Shown here one piece after another: positions 37,126 to 49,706 of a stretch of DNA of 64,000 nt. A program made the position numbers and the translations under genes. The DNA is taken from contig JADCRB010000040.1 in NCBI GenBank assembly GCA_021464245.1, positions 11,706,161-11,770,160 on the forward strand, given 5' to 3'. How positions within the stretch are numbered: the first letter of the stretch is position 1; every line of letters begins with the position of its first letter. The notes under the pieces are model-generated. The model was not told where the DNA came from, searched no databases, and worked only from the letters and a program-made list of their open reading frames with translations. This DNA is from Carallia brachiata. Lineage: Eukaryota; Streptophyta; Magnoliopsida; Malpighiales; Rhizophoraceae.

Positions 37126-40100
37126 GAACTTTAGCTGCCTCCTCCAACCACTAGATCTAGAGTTTAATCTTTAGACATTTTGTCCCATTATCTTACTCTT
37201 CAATCAGCTGGTTTTTAACTCTTAAAAGACAAAAAAAAAAAAAAAACTTATTTTAGGACCAACAAAAAAAAATTTAACTTATTTTAGCTTACTTGGTCAA
37301 AAGAAAAAAAAAATTGTTTTAACTTGTGAAGCCTTAGCTATTGAGGTAGCTTACAACTAAGGAAATTAGAATTCAAATTTCAGTCTTTTTCTTATTCTTT
37401 CTTAGTAATAATTGAGGTAGCCTAAACTTAACATTTTGGTGCGAATGATTACCTTGACATCTCTTTTATGAACAAAAAAAAAATTATTTTAACTTATTTC
37501 ATTTTCTAAAGTCTGGAGGAAATTTTTTGTTGTAATTAACCCTTTGTTTGAAAAAAAAAATAAAAACTAAAAAACAGAACAATTAACGCAAGTACAATGA
37601 GAGAAATGAAAGTAACAAGAGAGGTTAATTTTTGATCCTTTATTTGTTTAAGAGTATATAAAACGAAGAAAAAAAAATATTCATTGAAAAACGAAATGAT
37701 ATATATCAGACTATCAATTTTACCATTTACACCACAACAAGACTGAAGTAGAGTCAAACGAATTTTGAATGCAATATCTAGATTTTGTGCCCTACAGCAT
37801 ATAATATTCTTGTTCCAGTCTGTTAAAAGTCAAATATATGTGATTCGAATATATGTTTCTGACCTCAGTTTTTTAACAAACTTTTAACAACAAATCAACT
37901 TAAGGCACGTGTCTCTCTCTACCCCACTATTTGGCCAGCAGCAGCGGCGGTGACCAACATTTTCTTCCTCCCACATCCTCTTTTCTCATATTTCCTTTCT
38001 TTCTCTCACTTGCTCCACTTTCCCTTTATGATCTCCCCTTCCTTGTTTGTGGTGTGTTGGTTTTCCAACTTTTACAGGTTTGGATCAATAATTGGCATTA
38101 ATGGTGATTTTGCTATCGAATCTCGCATTTTGAGTCGTTAGCCACCTCTCTCGCTGTCGCCCTTGCCTCCGACACTACCGTTGCTTTGTCCATTTCCTCC
38201 TGCCTCTCTCCCAGCCAGATCTGAGCTCATAACGGGCACCCATGGCCTCCCCACAGCCAGATTTAGCCTCTCTCGCAGTCTGCCTCCACTCCTCTCGCTG
38301 CCGTCAATGTGTCAGACTTCGCTGCCAACTTGTCAGCCCCCGCCTGTTCTTTTCTCTAGCATTTCTAGTTTCTGGCATGCAGTTTGTTTTTACTATATAA
38401 GATGGGTCGCCACTGTCCTCCTCGCCGTTGTCGCCAACAACCACCGTGGCCTCTGGATCTATTTGTTACTGTATTTTGGGTTAGCCTTTAGGGTGTGTTT
38501 GGTTGTTGTTTCCGTGTTCAGTGTAGTATTATATTTACATTTTGTTGCATTAATATGTAAGTTAAGGCTGTGGGAAATTGTTGTTGGGCATACCCGATTG
38601 ATTTTTGTTATAGGTTCATCGAGGTGTACTGCGTGCTGTTATATACAGTTTTGTTCGAACAAGATAGATCTATTTGGAACTTCGGTTTCAGTTAGCTCTA
38701 ACTTTGTTTCGGTTCCTTCCCTCGAAAGAGGGTTTCGTCTAACCGGATTTCGTGCCCAGTTAGTTTATAGTTCTTGTGACTCAGTCAAATGTAAGCCACG
38801 TTGGCTATTTGTTACTCATGTTTTGTGCAAGTTTTTCCGACACTTTTACATTAGATCTATATACATGTTCATATAATATAAATACAATGTTTTTTTTAAT
38901 TAAAAAAAAGGATATATGTGATTCATTTGGATTTAAAAGAATGATGACATAGATACAATATACGGACCATATGACAGTAATTTTGTGGGAATTTAGCAGT
39001 AATTTTGTGAGTCTCTATACGCTTGGCACTTCCCTCCTCCAATACCAAGGTAAGGTTTGAGTTGAAGTATTTTGCTAAATTTAGAGTTGGTAATTACTCG
39101 AGAGGCGAGTCTTTTCCATGGAAAAGTTGAAACAAAATATCAATAGATAACTCTTATTTTGGACCTACGAGATTAATGATTGATATCTCTACGATGCCTT
39201 TGTTTATGTAAAAATAAAAAATCAAATACATCTGAATGCATTTATAGCTAGGAAATTTCAGAACGTTCTAATTTTTGAACAACAGAAATTAGATGACTTT
39301 GTTTATTAATGATGGGCTCTCTTATGCATTTATTGATTGGCTCTCTTATGGGTTCATGGTCCGTTAAGCCTGGTTGCAAATTAGGCCAACCACCATGCAT
39401 AAACAATGACAGTTATAGACGTGGAAGATTATTAGCGCATGGGAAAGAAGGATTTACACAATTTGAGCTCTCAACCAGATGAAGCGGGGTCCTTTGAAAA
39501 TTGGATGTTTAGCTTTGAAAATTGGATGTTTAGCTTTGAAAATTGGGGTTTTTTTTTTTCTTTTGAAAGAAAAGAAATTGATATGTGAAGCCATGGATCA
39601 TGTGTATGGGGAAAGGGGAATGCAATTATGGGAAAACAACTGAGTGATACTCCAACTAATGAAAAAGTCAGAGTCGCCATCTACGTTCGTCCCATTCAAG
39701 AGATTTGTATGGCTATCTTCCCTTACGTGATTATGTCCAAGTTTGAAGTTTCTTATCCCGTGTGGAAGACTAAAAATGTTCTTAATTTTGTTTGTTGAAT
39801 TTCCATTAATGACTAGTGCATATGCTCACAAGATTCAATTGATTCCAAGTGTATAAGAAGGCTGTGGTATGTACATACATGGCCCGCACGTCGATAGAGA
39901 TTATTGTCTCCAACCTTACCACAGACAGAGACATATTTTACCGCATTTTTGTCAATGTTGAAGCTTAAGATATATAGTTCTATGAATAAGGCTACTGATG
40001 GGTTTTTAGAAGAACAAAGAACAACAATACAGGCTGCTGTTTGTTCCTACTGTTCTCTGAAAAACCAGAAGAAGAAGGACATAATAGACGAGCAAACGAG

Positions 40101-41490
40101 AAAGATAATTTGGGGCTAACACACCCACTTTAACTTGTATTTCACACACATAGTTTGAAATTGCAAGCTTGAGATATGACAATTACAATCAAACAACATC
40201 CTTAACAAGATTAAAGCTAAAAAGTAAACTTGCACACTAACACAAGCAAAAAAGTAGTTCTACTTTTTTGACAAAGCATACATGACCAGTTTACACAGTG
40301 TAATCATGAGCTTATACAAGTACAAAAGCTTACATTAAACAAAACAATAACAAAGAGTGATTAAAGGTTGGTTTAGAACATCATTAACATTAAGAGGAGC
40401 ACTAATTGATAAGCTAAAATTCAAAAGTGACTTCCTTTAAAATGATTCTAGCAATGTTTAAGGACAACTTCTTTTAACTACACGTATTAAATATGTCACC
40501 AATTTATAATAATGGAATTTGAATTTTAAACTTTTCATAAGTGTTTCTTAAATCTTTATGGCAGCTAAGAGCATACAAACTAAGAGAAAATGTTGTTTAC
40601 GTCAATAAATATTATAGATAAATCACAAAAATAATAGATATAAACATAGCATGATAATTTCAACCGCGCATTGATGCACAAAGCCTACTATTATACAACA
40701 AAATGTTTGTAAGATTCTTATATATGCCTTATCTTTAGTTAGACTGGAGTAGCCAGCATATGCGTAAAAAGCCAACTTGTTACATTGAGAGAACATAACA
40801 TCAAAAACAAAAACCGTAATAATATGGTATAAGATTCTATAGACTCAATGTTTAATTAAATTCGAACCAAACTAAGCAGTCCTTATCATTTCGACCAATT
40901 ATAAATACTCATCATGAGTTATACTTGAAATAAATTAATATTCTCCCTCCACACATAGACGCATACATAATGTACATACATACTTGCATGCGCACTTGTA
41001 TAGCAACCGCTTGCCATGGACCATATCTTTGAGTCAATTAATTGTTAATCATATTCAAGTTATCCGTACTAGGCAGTCGGTACAGACGACTGGTTGCTAC
41101 ATGCTTTATTATTTATTTATTTTTATTTTGATTTAGAGAGGTTAGGATCCCCAGGCCAAATGCCAAATGTCAATGTGACTTTCATATACTTCATGCCATC
41201 AACAAGTTCTATTAGAACATAAACTCTGTCAAATATTAATCTGATTATTAGAGTCTTTTACATATGAGTGATTTACAAATTTTATTATAAATTTTTAGAT
41301 ATTTTTAGATGTACCCTAACTTTAGGATGCATATCTCTCTCTTATTATTAAACTTTTATGAACCAAAAAAAAAAAAGAAAAAAATCAACTCCGTCATTTC
41401 ATTTTCAAAGATTAGTATGGTCCCATCCATTGTTGATTAGGTCCAATATGCAAAATTTCATTCATATATTTTTTGTACAGTTCCAATTTT
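37126..41490. other. Gene-poor intergenic region
   Basis: No gene is supported. A second degenerate SINE-like block may lie at 37320-37480 (TGAAGCCTTAGCTATTGAGG, an AATTCAAATTT box-B-like site, then an A run). An orphan CT-rich frame at 38.3-38.9 kb is listed separately. A tandem AAATTGGATGTTTAGCTTTG unit occurs at 39498-39545. 40100-41490 is plain AT-rich DNA. Confidence 0.45.
38307..38876 (+). other. Orphan 189-codon open frame
   Basis: Frame from ATG (MCQTSLPTCQ) to the stop at 38876; it stays open 48 codons further upstream but without an ATG. The product is Leu/Val/Cys-rich with hydrophobic stretches (VVVSVFSVVLYLHFVALI) and resembles no family I know. The region upstream is CT-rich like a leader. 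There is no splice partner or promoter evidence. It may be noise within a repeat. Confidence 0.2.
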
Positions 41491-41495
41491 ATGGG

Positions 41496-41830
41496 TTTTT
41501 TTTTTTTTTTGGACCAACGGAAATAGAGCTTGCATTAAGAAAACATAAGAGGTATATAGGAAGGGCCCAAGAACAACACAAACACAAGAAACTAGAGGCC
41601 TAATTTACAGACAACTAGCCCAAAGGCCCAAAAGGGCAAGGATATACCTAGACAACAACAGCAGATACAGGCCCGAACAGTAGGCCCAAGCCACAAGGGC
41701 CCAAATGTCATAGGGAGCTCCATAACTGCCCTTACCACCCAGGAATAGCCGGCATCGGTGCTGCAGGTGAGAGCAAGGTGCTGCGATCTCGCAGCTAACG
41801 CCATAAAGGCTATAATCAGCAAAGAAGACA
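41496..41830 (-). mobile_element. LINE 3' fragment (minus strand)
   Basis: Begins with T15 (41496-41510) followed by GGACCAACGGAAATAGAGC. On the minus strand this is the typical plant LINE tail, TTCCGTTGGTCC plus poly(A). No reverse-transcriptase frame is present, so it is heavily 5'-truncated. It interrupts DNA related to a repeat at 48185-48200 (TTCCAATTTTATGGG on its left). Confidence 0.5.
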
Positions 41831-41834
41831 CCTC

Positions 41835-42148
41835 GAATCCGACCCCAATATGACGAAAGACGTCCAAATTTAGGCAAGATTGCCCAACCGCTGCTGGCCC
41901 AAAGTCGCCAAGGAACTCATTTCCTTCATGTAAATGTAATTCGTTAAAGTGCCTTCAACTAATTTTGTGGGTTGCTTATTATTGCAGCCGAATTTGACCC
42001 CAATATGACGAAAGACGTCCGAATTGAGGCAAGATTGCCCAACCACTGCTGCGCCCAAAGTCGCCAAGGAACTCATTTCCTTCACATGTAAATGTAATTC
42101 GTTAAAGTGCCTTCAACTAGTTTTGTGGGTTGCTTATTATTGCAGCCG
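41835..42148. repeat. 155-bp tandem duplication
   Basis: Two adjacent copies, 41835-41989 and 41990-42148, sharing ACCCCAATATGACGAAAGAC, GGAACTCATTTCCTTCA and GTTGCTTATTATTGCAGCCG with only a few differences (for example CAAATTTAGG against CGAATTGAGG). No coding content. A third, more diverged relative occurs at 48185-48370. Confidence 0.9.
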
Positions 42149-42249
42149 CTGGGACTTGCTTGCTTGCTTACTAATTTTATGGGTTATCTCATCTCCTGCC
42201 TAGCTGGCTTTCAGGTTTCCTGAAAGTAACGCCTTACTTGGGAGGAGGA

Positions 42250-43305
42250 AAAAAGGGAAAGGTGGAAAGGAAAGAAGAGTGCAATTGTCTTTATGCATGT
42301 AATCGGACTATGTTGGAGGGAGGAGAGTTAGAAGCTGAGTGGGAATATTTTTTCCTGGATCCCACCAAAAATTTTCTCTTTTTTGAGGGAAAAAACAATT
42401 CTTCCCCCTATTTATTTTATCAGAAAAGATGTATAGCCAGACCCATGCGCCCATACTGAATCCAAATCCAACGCAGCAAAGAATAAAAAAATGGTAAGAA
42501 AAGGTTAATGAATCTGAGGTGGCATATGAAATTAAAAAAAAAAAAAGGAAGAAAATGGTAAATGAAAAAACGTAAGAAAAAATTAGTGGGAAACTTCCTA
42601 CCAACACTCACAATCCCGCCCAAAGTCGGGATAATTTAGATAATAGCAAACGGAAATATGTGGATTAGGAAAAAAAATCAAAGAAATAAGATGTAAATGT
42701 TGGGGATAAGCATATTTTTAAATTTATGCGTTTGAGTTTATTTTAATTAAATCTTAATGTTAAGGTCGTTTTATTTAAATTCGACACGTTAGTAGATTCT
42801 TTTCAATCGAGTCTTAAATTGGACAGAGGGTTATTTGACCATTAAATCTTACTTTGACCATATTTTAATATTAAGTAAAATTAAAAATACGTCATTTTAA
42901 CTTATTAAAATGAATAAAAAAGTACAAATACATCATTTTCACTAAATATACGTAAATAAATTGTAAAAAAACAAAAAATCTAAAAGTAAAAGAAAATCCA
43001 CCAAAGTAAATCAAATCGGGAAGACTTAAAGGTCAATTTAAGGCTTAATGATCAATTTTACTGAAGACACTTTTTCAATTTCTCACTTATTACCTGTAAC
43101 GTCAATATCTTGTGATGACGTGGCATGATACGTGTTATGTTAAAAATTAATTTTTAAAAAATATTTTTTCATTATTTTTTGTATATAATTAATCAAAAAA
43201 ATTTAAAAATGTCAACTTTCTCTCCCTCTTCCTCTATTTCTCTCCTATCTCCTCCCTTTTTTTTAGTATTTTGTAGTTTTAGTGTTCTGAAAGAGTCCTT
43301 GGTAG
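42250..43305. other. AT-rich intergenic stretch
   Basis: Contains A-rich and T-rich runs and no supported gene. Short open frames at 42240-42620 lack any conserved feature. Confidence 0.45.
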
Positions 43306-43789
43306 TAGAGGTGTTTACGGTTCGGTTACCTGAACTAAAATACCATAACTATTCCTAAACTAAAATTTTGTTTGTACAAAATTGAAAACTGTTCCCGAAC
43401 TGAAAATTCGGTTAATTGAATTTAATAACAAAAAGATTTAAATTTATAATCTGAATGTAAAAAATATATTTGATATATATTTTTGTAAAAAATTATAACA
43501 ATCATTATATATAAAAAATAAATAAGTAATTATTTGAAATATAATAATATTTTTTTAACATTTCTTTCTTAATAATTGTTGCATTAGTAATATTTTTCAT
43601 ATTTTATATATATAATATTTTGGTTTAATTCAGTTACCTATGTTGTTTTAATGCTAGAAACTAAAACTAAATTGAAAATTTCAATTTTTGCTTGATTCGG
43701 TTAACTGATTCTAAAATCAGTTCAATTAATTAAAAATTCAGTTCAATTTTCTTAATTAACTGAAATTTTCGATTTTTTAAACACCCTTA
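43306..43789. mobile_element. hAT-like non-autonomous element, copy B
   Basis: 484-bp element related to the one at 23178-23776. The ends are inverted: TAGAGGTGTTTA on the left, and TAAACACCCTTA on the right, whose reverse complement is TAAGGGTGTTTA. Imperfect 8-bp flanks are CTTGGTAG (43298-43305) and CTTAGTGG (43790-43797). Size, ends and flanks suggest a hAT-type MITE; no transposase. Confidence 0.55.
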
Positions 43790-43919
43790 CTTAGTGGTTC
43801 TAGGACTTGGTTTTACAGCCCTTTGTTGGCTATCATGGCTGTCCGCGTCTTAACTTCAATTTCATTTATTGCAACTAAATTCTATTGGATCTCAACAGGT
43901 TTTGTGCAGACAAAGGAAA

Positions 43920-44599
43920 AATTTCTAAACTGAAATTTTCAGTTATACAAAATTAAAAACTGTTCCTGAACTGAAAATTCGGTTAACTAAAAATTTTGAT
44001 TCCGGTTCATTTAACTGTTCAGTTAATTGAATTTAATAACAAAAAGATTTAAATTTATAATCTCAATGTAAAAAAATATTTTTGTAAAAAAATTATAAAG
44101 CCCCGTTACATGGACGCAAAAAAGAAGATGCGAAATAGACGAAATTTTTTTTTACAACCAGCTAATTTATTTGTGCAACTAAACGCCTAATTTCTGCAAC
44201 AAAAAAATAGATAAAAAAATACTCTTAAGTTTTGTTACAATAATTTAATTTCTCGTTGCACAAATAAACTAACTGGTTGCACAAATAAACTTTTTCGTCT
44301 TTTCTGTGTCCCATTTTTTCACGTTCACCTAAAATTTCTAAAAATTATAACTATTATTTTATATAAAAAATAAATAAGTAATTATTTGAGATATAATAAT
44401 ATTTTGTTAACATTTATTTGTTAATAATTGTTCCATTAGTAATATTTTTTCCTACATATATATATGCATCTTGGTTCAGTTCGGTTAATTTTAATTTTTT
44501 TTGGTCCGATTAATTGATTATAAAATTAGTTCGATTAATTAAAAATTCAATTCAATTTTTTTAATTAACTGAAATTTTTGATTTTTTTAAATGCCCCTA
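43920..44599. mobile_element. hAT-like element, copy C (5'-truncated, interrupted)
   Basis: Copy of the same family as 43306-43789, missing its left terminus and interrupted by the Mutator-like MITE at 44099-44341. It ends ...ATGCCCCTA at 44599. Sequence on both sides of the inner insert aligns continuously with copy B. Confidence 0.6.
44099..44341. mobile_element. Mutator-like MITE, copy 1 (nested)
   Basis: 243-bp element with a perfect 9-bp target duplication AAATTATAA (44090-44098 and 44342-44350). Termini are inverted: GTTACATGGACGCAAAAAAG on the left, and CACGTTCACCTAAAA on the right. A 9-bp duplication is the Mutator superfamily hallmark. It lies inside copy C of the hAT-like repeat, so it is the younger insertion. 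Confidence 0.75.
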
Positions 44600-45620
44600 C
44601 TTAGTAGTGCCAAGACTTGGCTTTACTGGCCTTTTGTTGACTATCATGACTATCCCCATCTTAACTTTATAGTTTCATTTATTGCAACTAAATTCTATGG
44701 GATCTTAACGAGTTTTGTGCAGAGAAAGGAAAAAAATATTGAAGTATAAGTTTTAATTTGGGGACCATACTTAGGTGGCCAAACAACATTCAAATGTCAC
44801 TTGATTTGTAAAATGGTAAGTATATTTTGTACAATCGCAGTTAAAAAATATGAATAAAAAAATATTAACATTTTTTTATATATTTTTTATTATTACGGTT
44901 GTACAAAATGTACTTTTTATTACACAAAACATAAGTATGAAATTGTTTGACTATTATCTGGTATGACCACTAACTTTTTTTATTTTAATGGGGTCTAAGG
45001 GCTATAGAACATTAATTCAGTGATACCAAATTTTTCGTAGTTAGAGTTTCTCTCAAACAGAGCAAAATTAGTTGTTCTACATGTTTTCGTTACGACAATA
45101 ATAGGAAAATTTCCAAAAAATAAAACTATCTTTTACAAGATATCACTATGGCCTTCCTCTGACCATCATCTCAAGTTATGTAATAGGCAAAGTTATTTTT
45201 AAACCATAAATTTATATTAATTTTGATTGTATATGTAATTGAATGTTAATAATTACAATTGTCTAATATACCTGAGATATAGATGCAAATGATCATAATG
45301 TATAGAAAAAAAAATTTCATAATAAAGCTGAATTTATTATGATCAAAATTGTTGCATTTGGCACCGCCTTCATATAATTTCATTGTCAAATAATGGATGT
45401 TTGTTATATTAAAGTAATTTATGAGTATGTAAAGTCAAAATTTTTTGGGAATTATGATTTATGCTTTTGAAGCCCAAATAAATATGGTACATGAGATACA
45501 TATACTCCTAAGCAAAAAGAGAAATATAATCTTGCATTAGTGTATTATAATTTGCGTAAATATTATTTTGTAAGTAATTAGAAAAAATTCATGTAAAAAA
45601 TTAATTATGTTAAATAATAA

Positions 45621-45860
45621 GAGCTACATTACGTGGATGCGAAAAGAAAACACTAAACAAACGAAAAATTTTTTTGTGTAACGAGATAGTTTATTTATGC
45701 AACAAGACACCTAACTTGTGCAACAAAAAAATAGATGAAAAAATACTCTCAAATTTTGTTACAATAATTATATCGTTGCACAAATAAACCAGCTGGTTGT
45801 ACAAACAAATTTTCCCACCTTTTCCGCATTCTCTTTTTTTGCGTCCACCTAAAATTTTTG
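45621..45860. mobile_element. Mutator-like MITE, copy 2
   Basis: 240-bp relative of the element at 44099-44341, sharing CAACAAAAAAATAGAT and the TTGTTACAATAATT region. Perfect 9-bp target duplication AAATAATAA at 45612-45620 and 45861-45869. Right end TTTTTTTGCGTCCACCTAAA is the inverted match of the left ACGTGGATGCGAAAAG. Confidence 0.8.
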
Positions 45861-45869
45861 AAATAATAA

Positions 45870-47289
45870 TAATTTTTTTAGAAAATAAAAGTAATAAACA
45901 AATAATAAAATCCAGTAAAGACTAGTGGCTAGAGGAATTGAGTCTTTCTATAATGCTCTCTACAATTAGACTTATTCAGTTTTTTGATGTGTTTGTTTTT
46001 GGGAAGCTAGTTTGGTCCGACTGAAGATATACGTATGTAGTAAAAATGCCATGTTAGATATATGGAGGGTTTAAAAGTTTACAAAAAAAGTTTGTGAACA
46101 AAGAATGTGTGAATAATGTAACAAATTTTTAACTTTAAGTCGCAAAATTTATATTTTCTTCAATAAAAATTTATCAATTCACTTTTTGTTACAGAAAGTA
46201 TGAACGTTGTTACTTATAATTGAAAGTATGAACGTTGAATCATTTTATTTAAGTTCTAAATGTTAGTTAATCCATTTCAATCGAGTCTAAATTTGGACAG
46301 AGATCTGGTCGATTGTTAAATACAACTTTGAGCACGTTAAAATATAAAAAAAAATAAAAATAAGTCTTATTACCATATTAAAGTGAATAAGAAAAAAAAA
46401 TACGTCATTTTGACTAAATATACGTAAATAAAATTATAAAAAAACAAAAGACATTAAAATTTCAATAAATTTAAAAACTAAAAAAAGAAAAAAAATCAAA
46501 GTAACCCCAAGTTAATAAAAGAAAATTATTAATTTTTTAAAATATTTTCAAAATTATTAAGAGTTGAACAATAAGTAAAAAAAAATTAAAAAATAAATTT
46601 CTCTCCCCTCTTTGCACCTTTCTCTCGACCCTCTTCTCTATCTCTTTCGTCACCTCTCTCTCATCCCTTCTCACTCTCTCTGCTCTCTCCTCTCGTTCTC
46701 TTTCCTCGCCTCTCTCTCTCCTTGTCAGTTACAAATTCATTTTTCCAATTGTCCCGACATTAGAGCACCCGATTTTGAATTTCAAAAAGCCAAACCCAAA
46801 ATGATGGCTTCCGTTTCACTGCCTTTCTTAATTCCTTTTAGTTAGTGGTCCTATTTAATTACATGTGGTGTATGCATCTTTTTTAATAGATTTGTCTGTT
46901 CATCTAATAGCCCTCTTATTTTATTTAATTAATAATTTTATCATCCTAACTTTTTTCAAAATTACAATTCTGCCATCATGCTTTAGCTGTTTTGTTCGTT
47001 TTTATTTTTTTATTTTTATGCTCCTTTTCTTGGTCTGTTTTTTTAAATATTTTATTCATACTTATTAATTAAATTAGATTGTATAAGTTGAATTTCTTAA
47101 AATTATATATTTATATATATTATTTTAACTGATAAAAGTAAAAATAGTGTTATTATAATTTTTTTTAATCTGTATAAAAGACAACAAAATTAACATATAA
47201 AGAATGTGACGGGAGAGAAATTAATGTTTCAAGAGATTTTTTTTTTTCCTTATAACTTTTTTCTCTCTCTTTTCCTCTCCTCTCTTTTT
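45870..47289. other. AT-rich intergenic stretch with CT-rich patch
   Basis: AT-rich DNA; 46600-46725 is a CT-rich low-complexity block. Small open frames here are composed of low-complexity residues and are not supported as genes. Confidence 0.45.
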
Positions 47290-48790
47290 GACCGGCAAAG
47301 CCTAAATGACAACATTATGCCGACTTGGGGATATTAAAATATGACTTTCTCTTGTAACTCACATGTTACTTGGAGCTAACAGACTTCTGCAGGCAATGTC
47401 AAACGTACTGAAAATTCAAGGAAGTCTGAAATTTGACTCCTTCTCATCTACCTCGTAACTGAGTTTTGTGTAACCTGAACCAATATTATGTGTGTCCATG
47501 CAGTGCCAAAAGATATTTCAAATTCCGAGTGAATTTAGTTTTAGGGGATGCATATATGTACATTCTAAATATTTGTGTTCTTCCCGATTTTGAGCTCTAT
47601 GCTTTTCCAACAATTAAAGACAATGTTGTTGTTAAGACTTACAATTTCCATATTAAAAGTTTGAGTTTTAATTTCTCCATGTTTTTATAGTTTTGTTCAA
47701 TCTCTCATTAAGTAGTTTTCTCAGCTATACGTGGACGCACGTTGGGCCTTTTTCCTTAACTTGTTTTGTGGCCTTATGAGATTATCTCTTGAGAGTATTT
47801 CCTGTTGTCTGTTCTTGATGTTGACTAGTTGGTTGATTTTCTCCAAAGGAAAAAGTTAGAGTCACAGGTCATAGAAAGGGTAGGTGCAGTGTGATTGAAG
47901 GAGAGGTTATAAGTCTCATGGGAAATTCATATATAATTTTTTTTAAAAGTATATGTGATGTATATATCGTTAAATAGAATATGTAAACAGTTAAAGTAAA
48001 ATGTGCTAATATCTAGTGAGACAATAATAACGCAAGCTACAAAAACCGTGCCCTGTAGCCAGACCTCCAGCCAATGTGGTTGGGACTCCAGGATTTTCTC
48101 GTATTAATGCTGCTCGGATTTGAAACGTTGATGTGGTTTTCGACGATTAGATTTTCTGACAAAGATTAGGTTAACTTTGTTATGGTTCCAATTTTATGGG
48201 TTGTTCGCCAGGAACTCATTTCGTTCACATGTTATTGGTTAGCTGTATTCAACCCGATCGCGTAGATATCTGGTGCTTATTATTGCAGCCGCCGGTACTT
48301 GCTCACCAATTTCTTAACTTTGAATTTTAATCATCTCCTAGCTGGCTTTTGCGATTCCTGGACCAATATCCATCACAGTAAATGTCAATATAATGCCGAC
48401 TTCGGGAATCCGAAATATAACTTTTTCTCTTATAACTCGCTTGTTACTTGGAGCAAATAAACTTGTGCGGGCAATGTCTAACATGGTGAAAATTTGGTTA
48501 ACTCAAAAATTTGACGCTTGTGTGGAAATTCATAATCTTACAACACGTAAATTTATTTTATTATTATTTTTATTTTAAGTATACCTCATTTATTATATAA
48601 AATAATAAAATTATGAATAAATTATATTTAAAAAAAAAATTAAATTAAAAATTTTTCTTTTTCTCGTCGACCACATAACTCAATTTTTTTGTATCCTGAA
48701 CCAATATTATGCGTGCACATGCAATGACAAATATTATTCAGATTTCAGGGAAATTTAATTTTAGAGGGAATGTGTATATGTGTGTGTATA

Positions 48791-48830
<40 letters not shown>

Positions 48831-48900
48831 CATATTTTGATTTATTGTGATCTTCCCGGTTTTGGGCCCTCCAGTTAAAGACAATGTTGTATATGTACTT
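47290..48900. repeat. Diverged direct duplication upstream of the first patatin gene
   Basis: 47304-47420 matches 48379-48495 (shared ATGCCGACTT, CTTGTTACTTGGAGC/CATGTTACTTGGAGC, GCAATGTC). 47460-47640 matches 48680-48897 (shared CCTGAACCAATATTATG and TTAAAGACAATGTTGT). Order is kept, with about 1.1-1.25 kb between copies. 48185-48370 also resembles 41835-42240 (TTATTATTGCAGCCG, CTAGCTGGCTTT). No coding frame is shared. Confidence 0.75.
48793..48826. repeat. (TA)n microsatellite
   Basis: About 17 TA units inside the second copy of the duplicated block; absent from the first copy, which has only TATATGTACAT at the equivalent place. Confidence 0.9.
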
Positions 48901-49520
48901 TGGCCGTTTTGCGCAAACACTGTTGATGGCAGTTATTGTATGGATCTGTGCTTGGAGTCTACCACGTGCTTGAAATCTACATTTGTTTGGCCAATAGGAG
49001 AACTAGAGAAGTTCCTAGGGAAGGGGAAACGGAAACTTAGGCTTTTGGCTGGGACATAACTGCAGGAAAAAGCTACTGCAGATAATATGTATAATAATTA
49101 ATTAATTAATTAATTAATATAATTAAATAATTAATATTTATAAAAAAAAATATTTTTTATTATAAATATTAATTATTTATTTTTATAAAATAATCAATCA
49201 AATATTATATGCCTTTCTTGTCCGCTGTTGCTTTTCCTTGTATTGACGTGATGACATAAATGGCGCAAAAACCAATTGGGGTCTTTATCCTCTGACGATT
49301 TCCTGATGAGAACAACGGACAATTGTATCCACTAGCTGGAAGTGACTTAATTCATATCCAAGAAATTCGAGTTCAAGGCTGAATTCTTCGGCAAAAAAAA
49401 TAAAAAAGTCTTAAAATTTATTGCACCCAAAAATTTGTTGGTGAGGAAATGACGCTTAGACGACGCTGTGGCTGGACTATTATATGTTTGAATATTCAAA
49501 TTTAAGCTCAGAACCTGGTC

Positions 49521-49527
49521 TATATAA
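49521..49527 (+). promoter_or_regulatory. TATA box of plus-strand patatin gene
   Basis: TATATAA 180 bases before the ATG at 49707; transcription would start near 49550, giving a 5' UTR of about 155 bases. Confidence 0.6.
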
Positions 49528-49706
49528 ACTCATCGGGTGTGCTAGGGAAATATCAAATATATCTCAAAAAAAGCTTTCAGCAATTGCACGGTAGTGTTCA
49601 ATTTGAAGGCTCTGAAAACGCTTTGAACCTCTCATCAATCCTCTTTCTCTCTTCAACCTATATTATTTTTTCAAGCAATTTTCTCCCAATCTCTCTATAA
49701 TATAAT

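Larger units (their letters stand above)
43790..44740. repeat. Tandem duplication of element B tail and its right flank
   Basis: The 125 bases right of copy B (CTTAGTGGTTCTAGGACTTG through TTGTGCAGACAAAGGAAA) recur right of copy C at 44600-44735 (CTTAGTAGTGCCAAGACTTG through TTTTGTGCAGAGAAAGG). The duplicated unit therefore includes most of the MITE plus host flank and is a segmental tandem duplication, not two separate insertions. Confidence 0.75.

Noticed and set aside
38480..38560. Transposon terminus reading GGGTGTGTTTGGTT
   Set aside because: No matching inverted end or target duplication was found within 2 kb on either side.
41592..41877. Protein-coding frames at 41.6-41.9 kb on the minus strand
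   Set aside because: They overlap the LINE-tail fragment and start of the 155-bp duplication and show no conserved domain.
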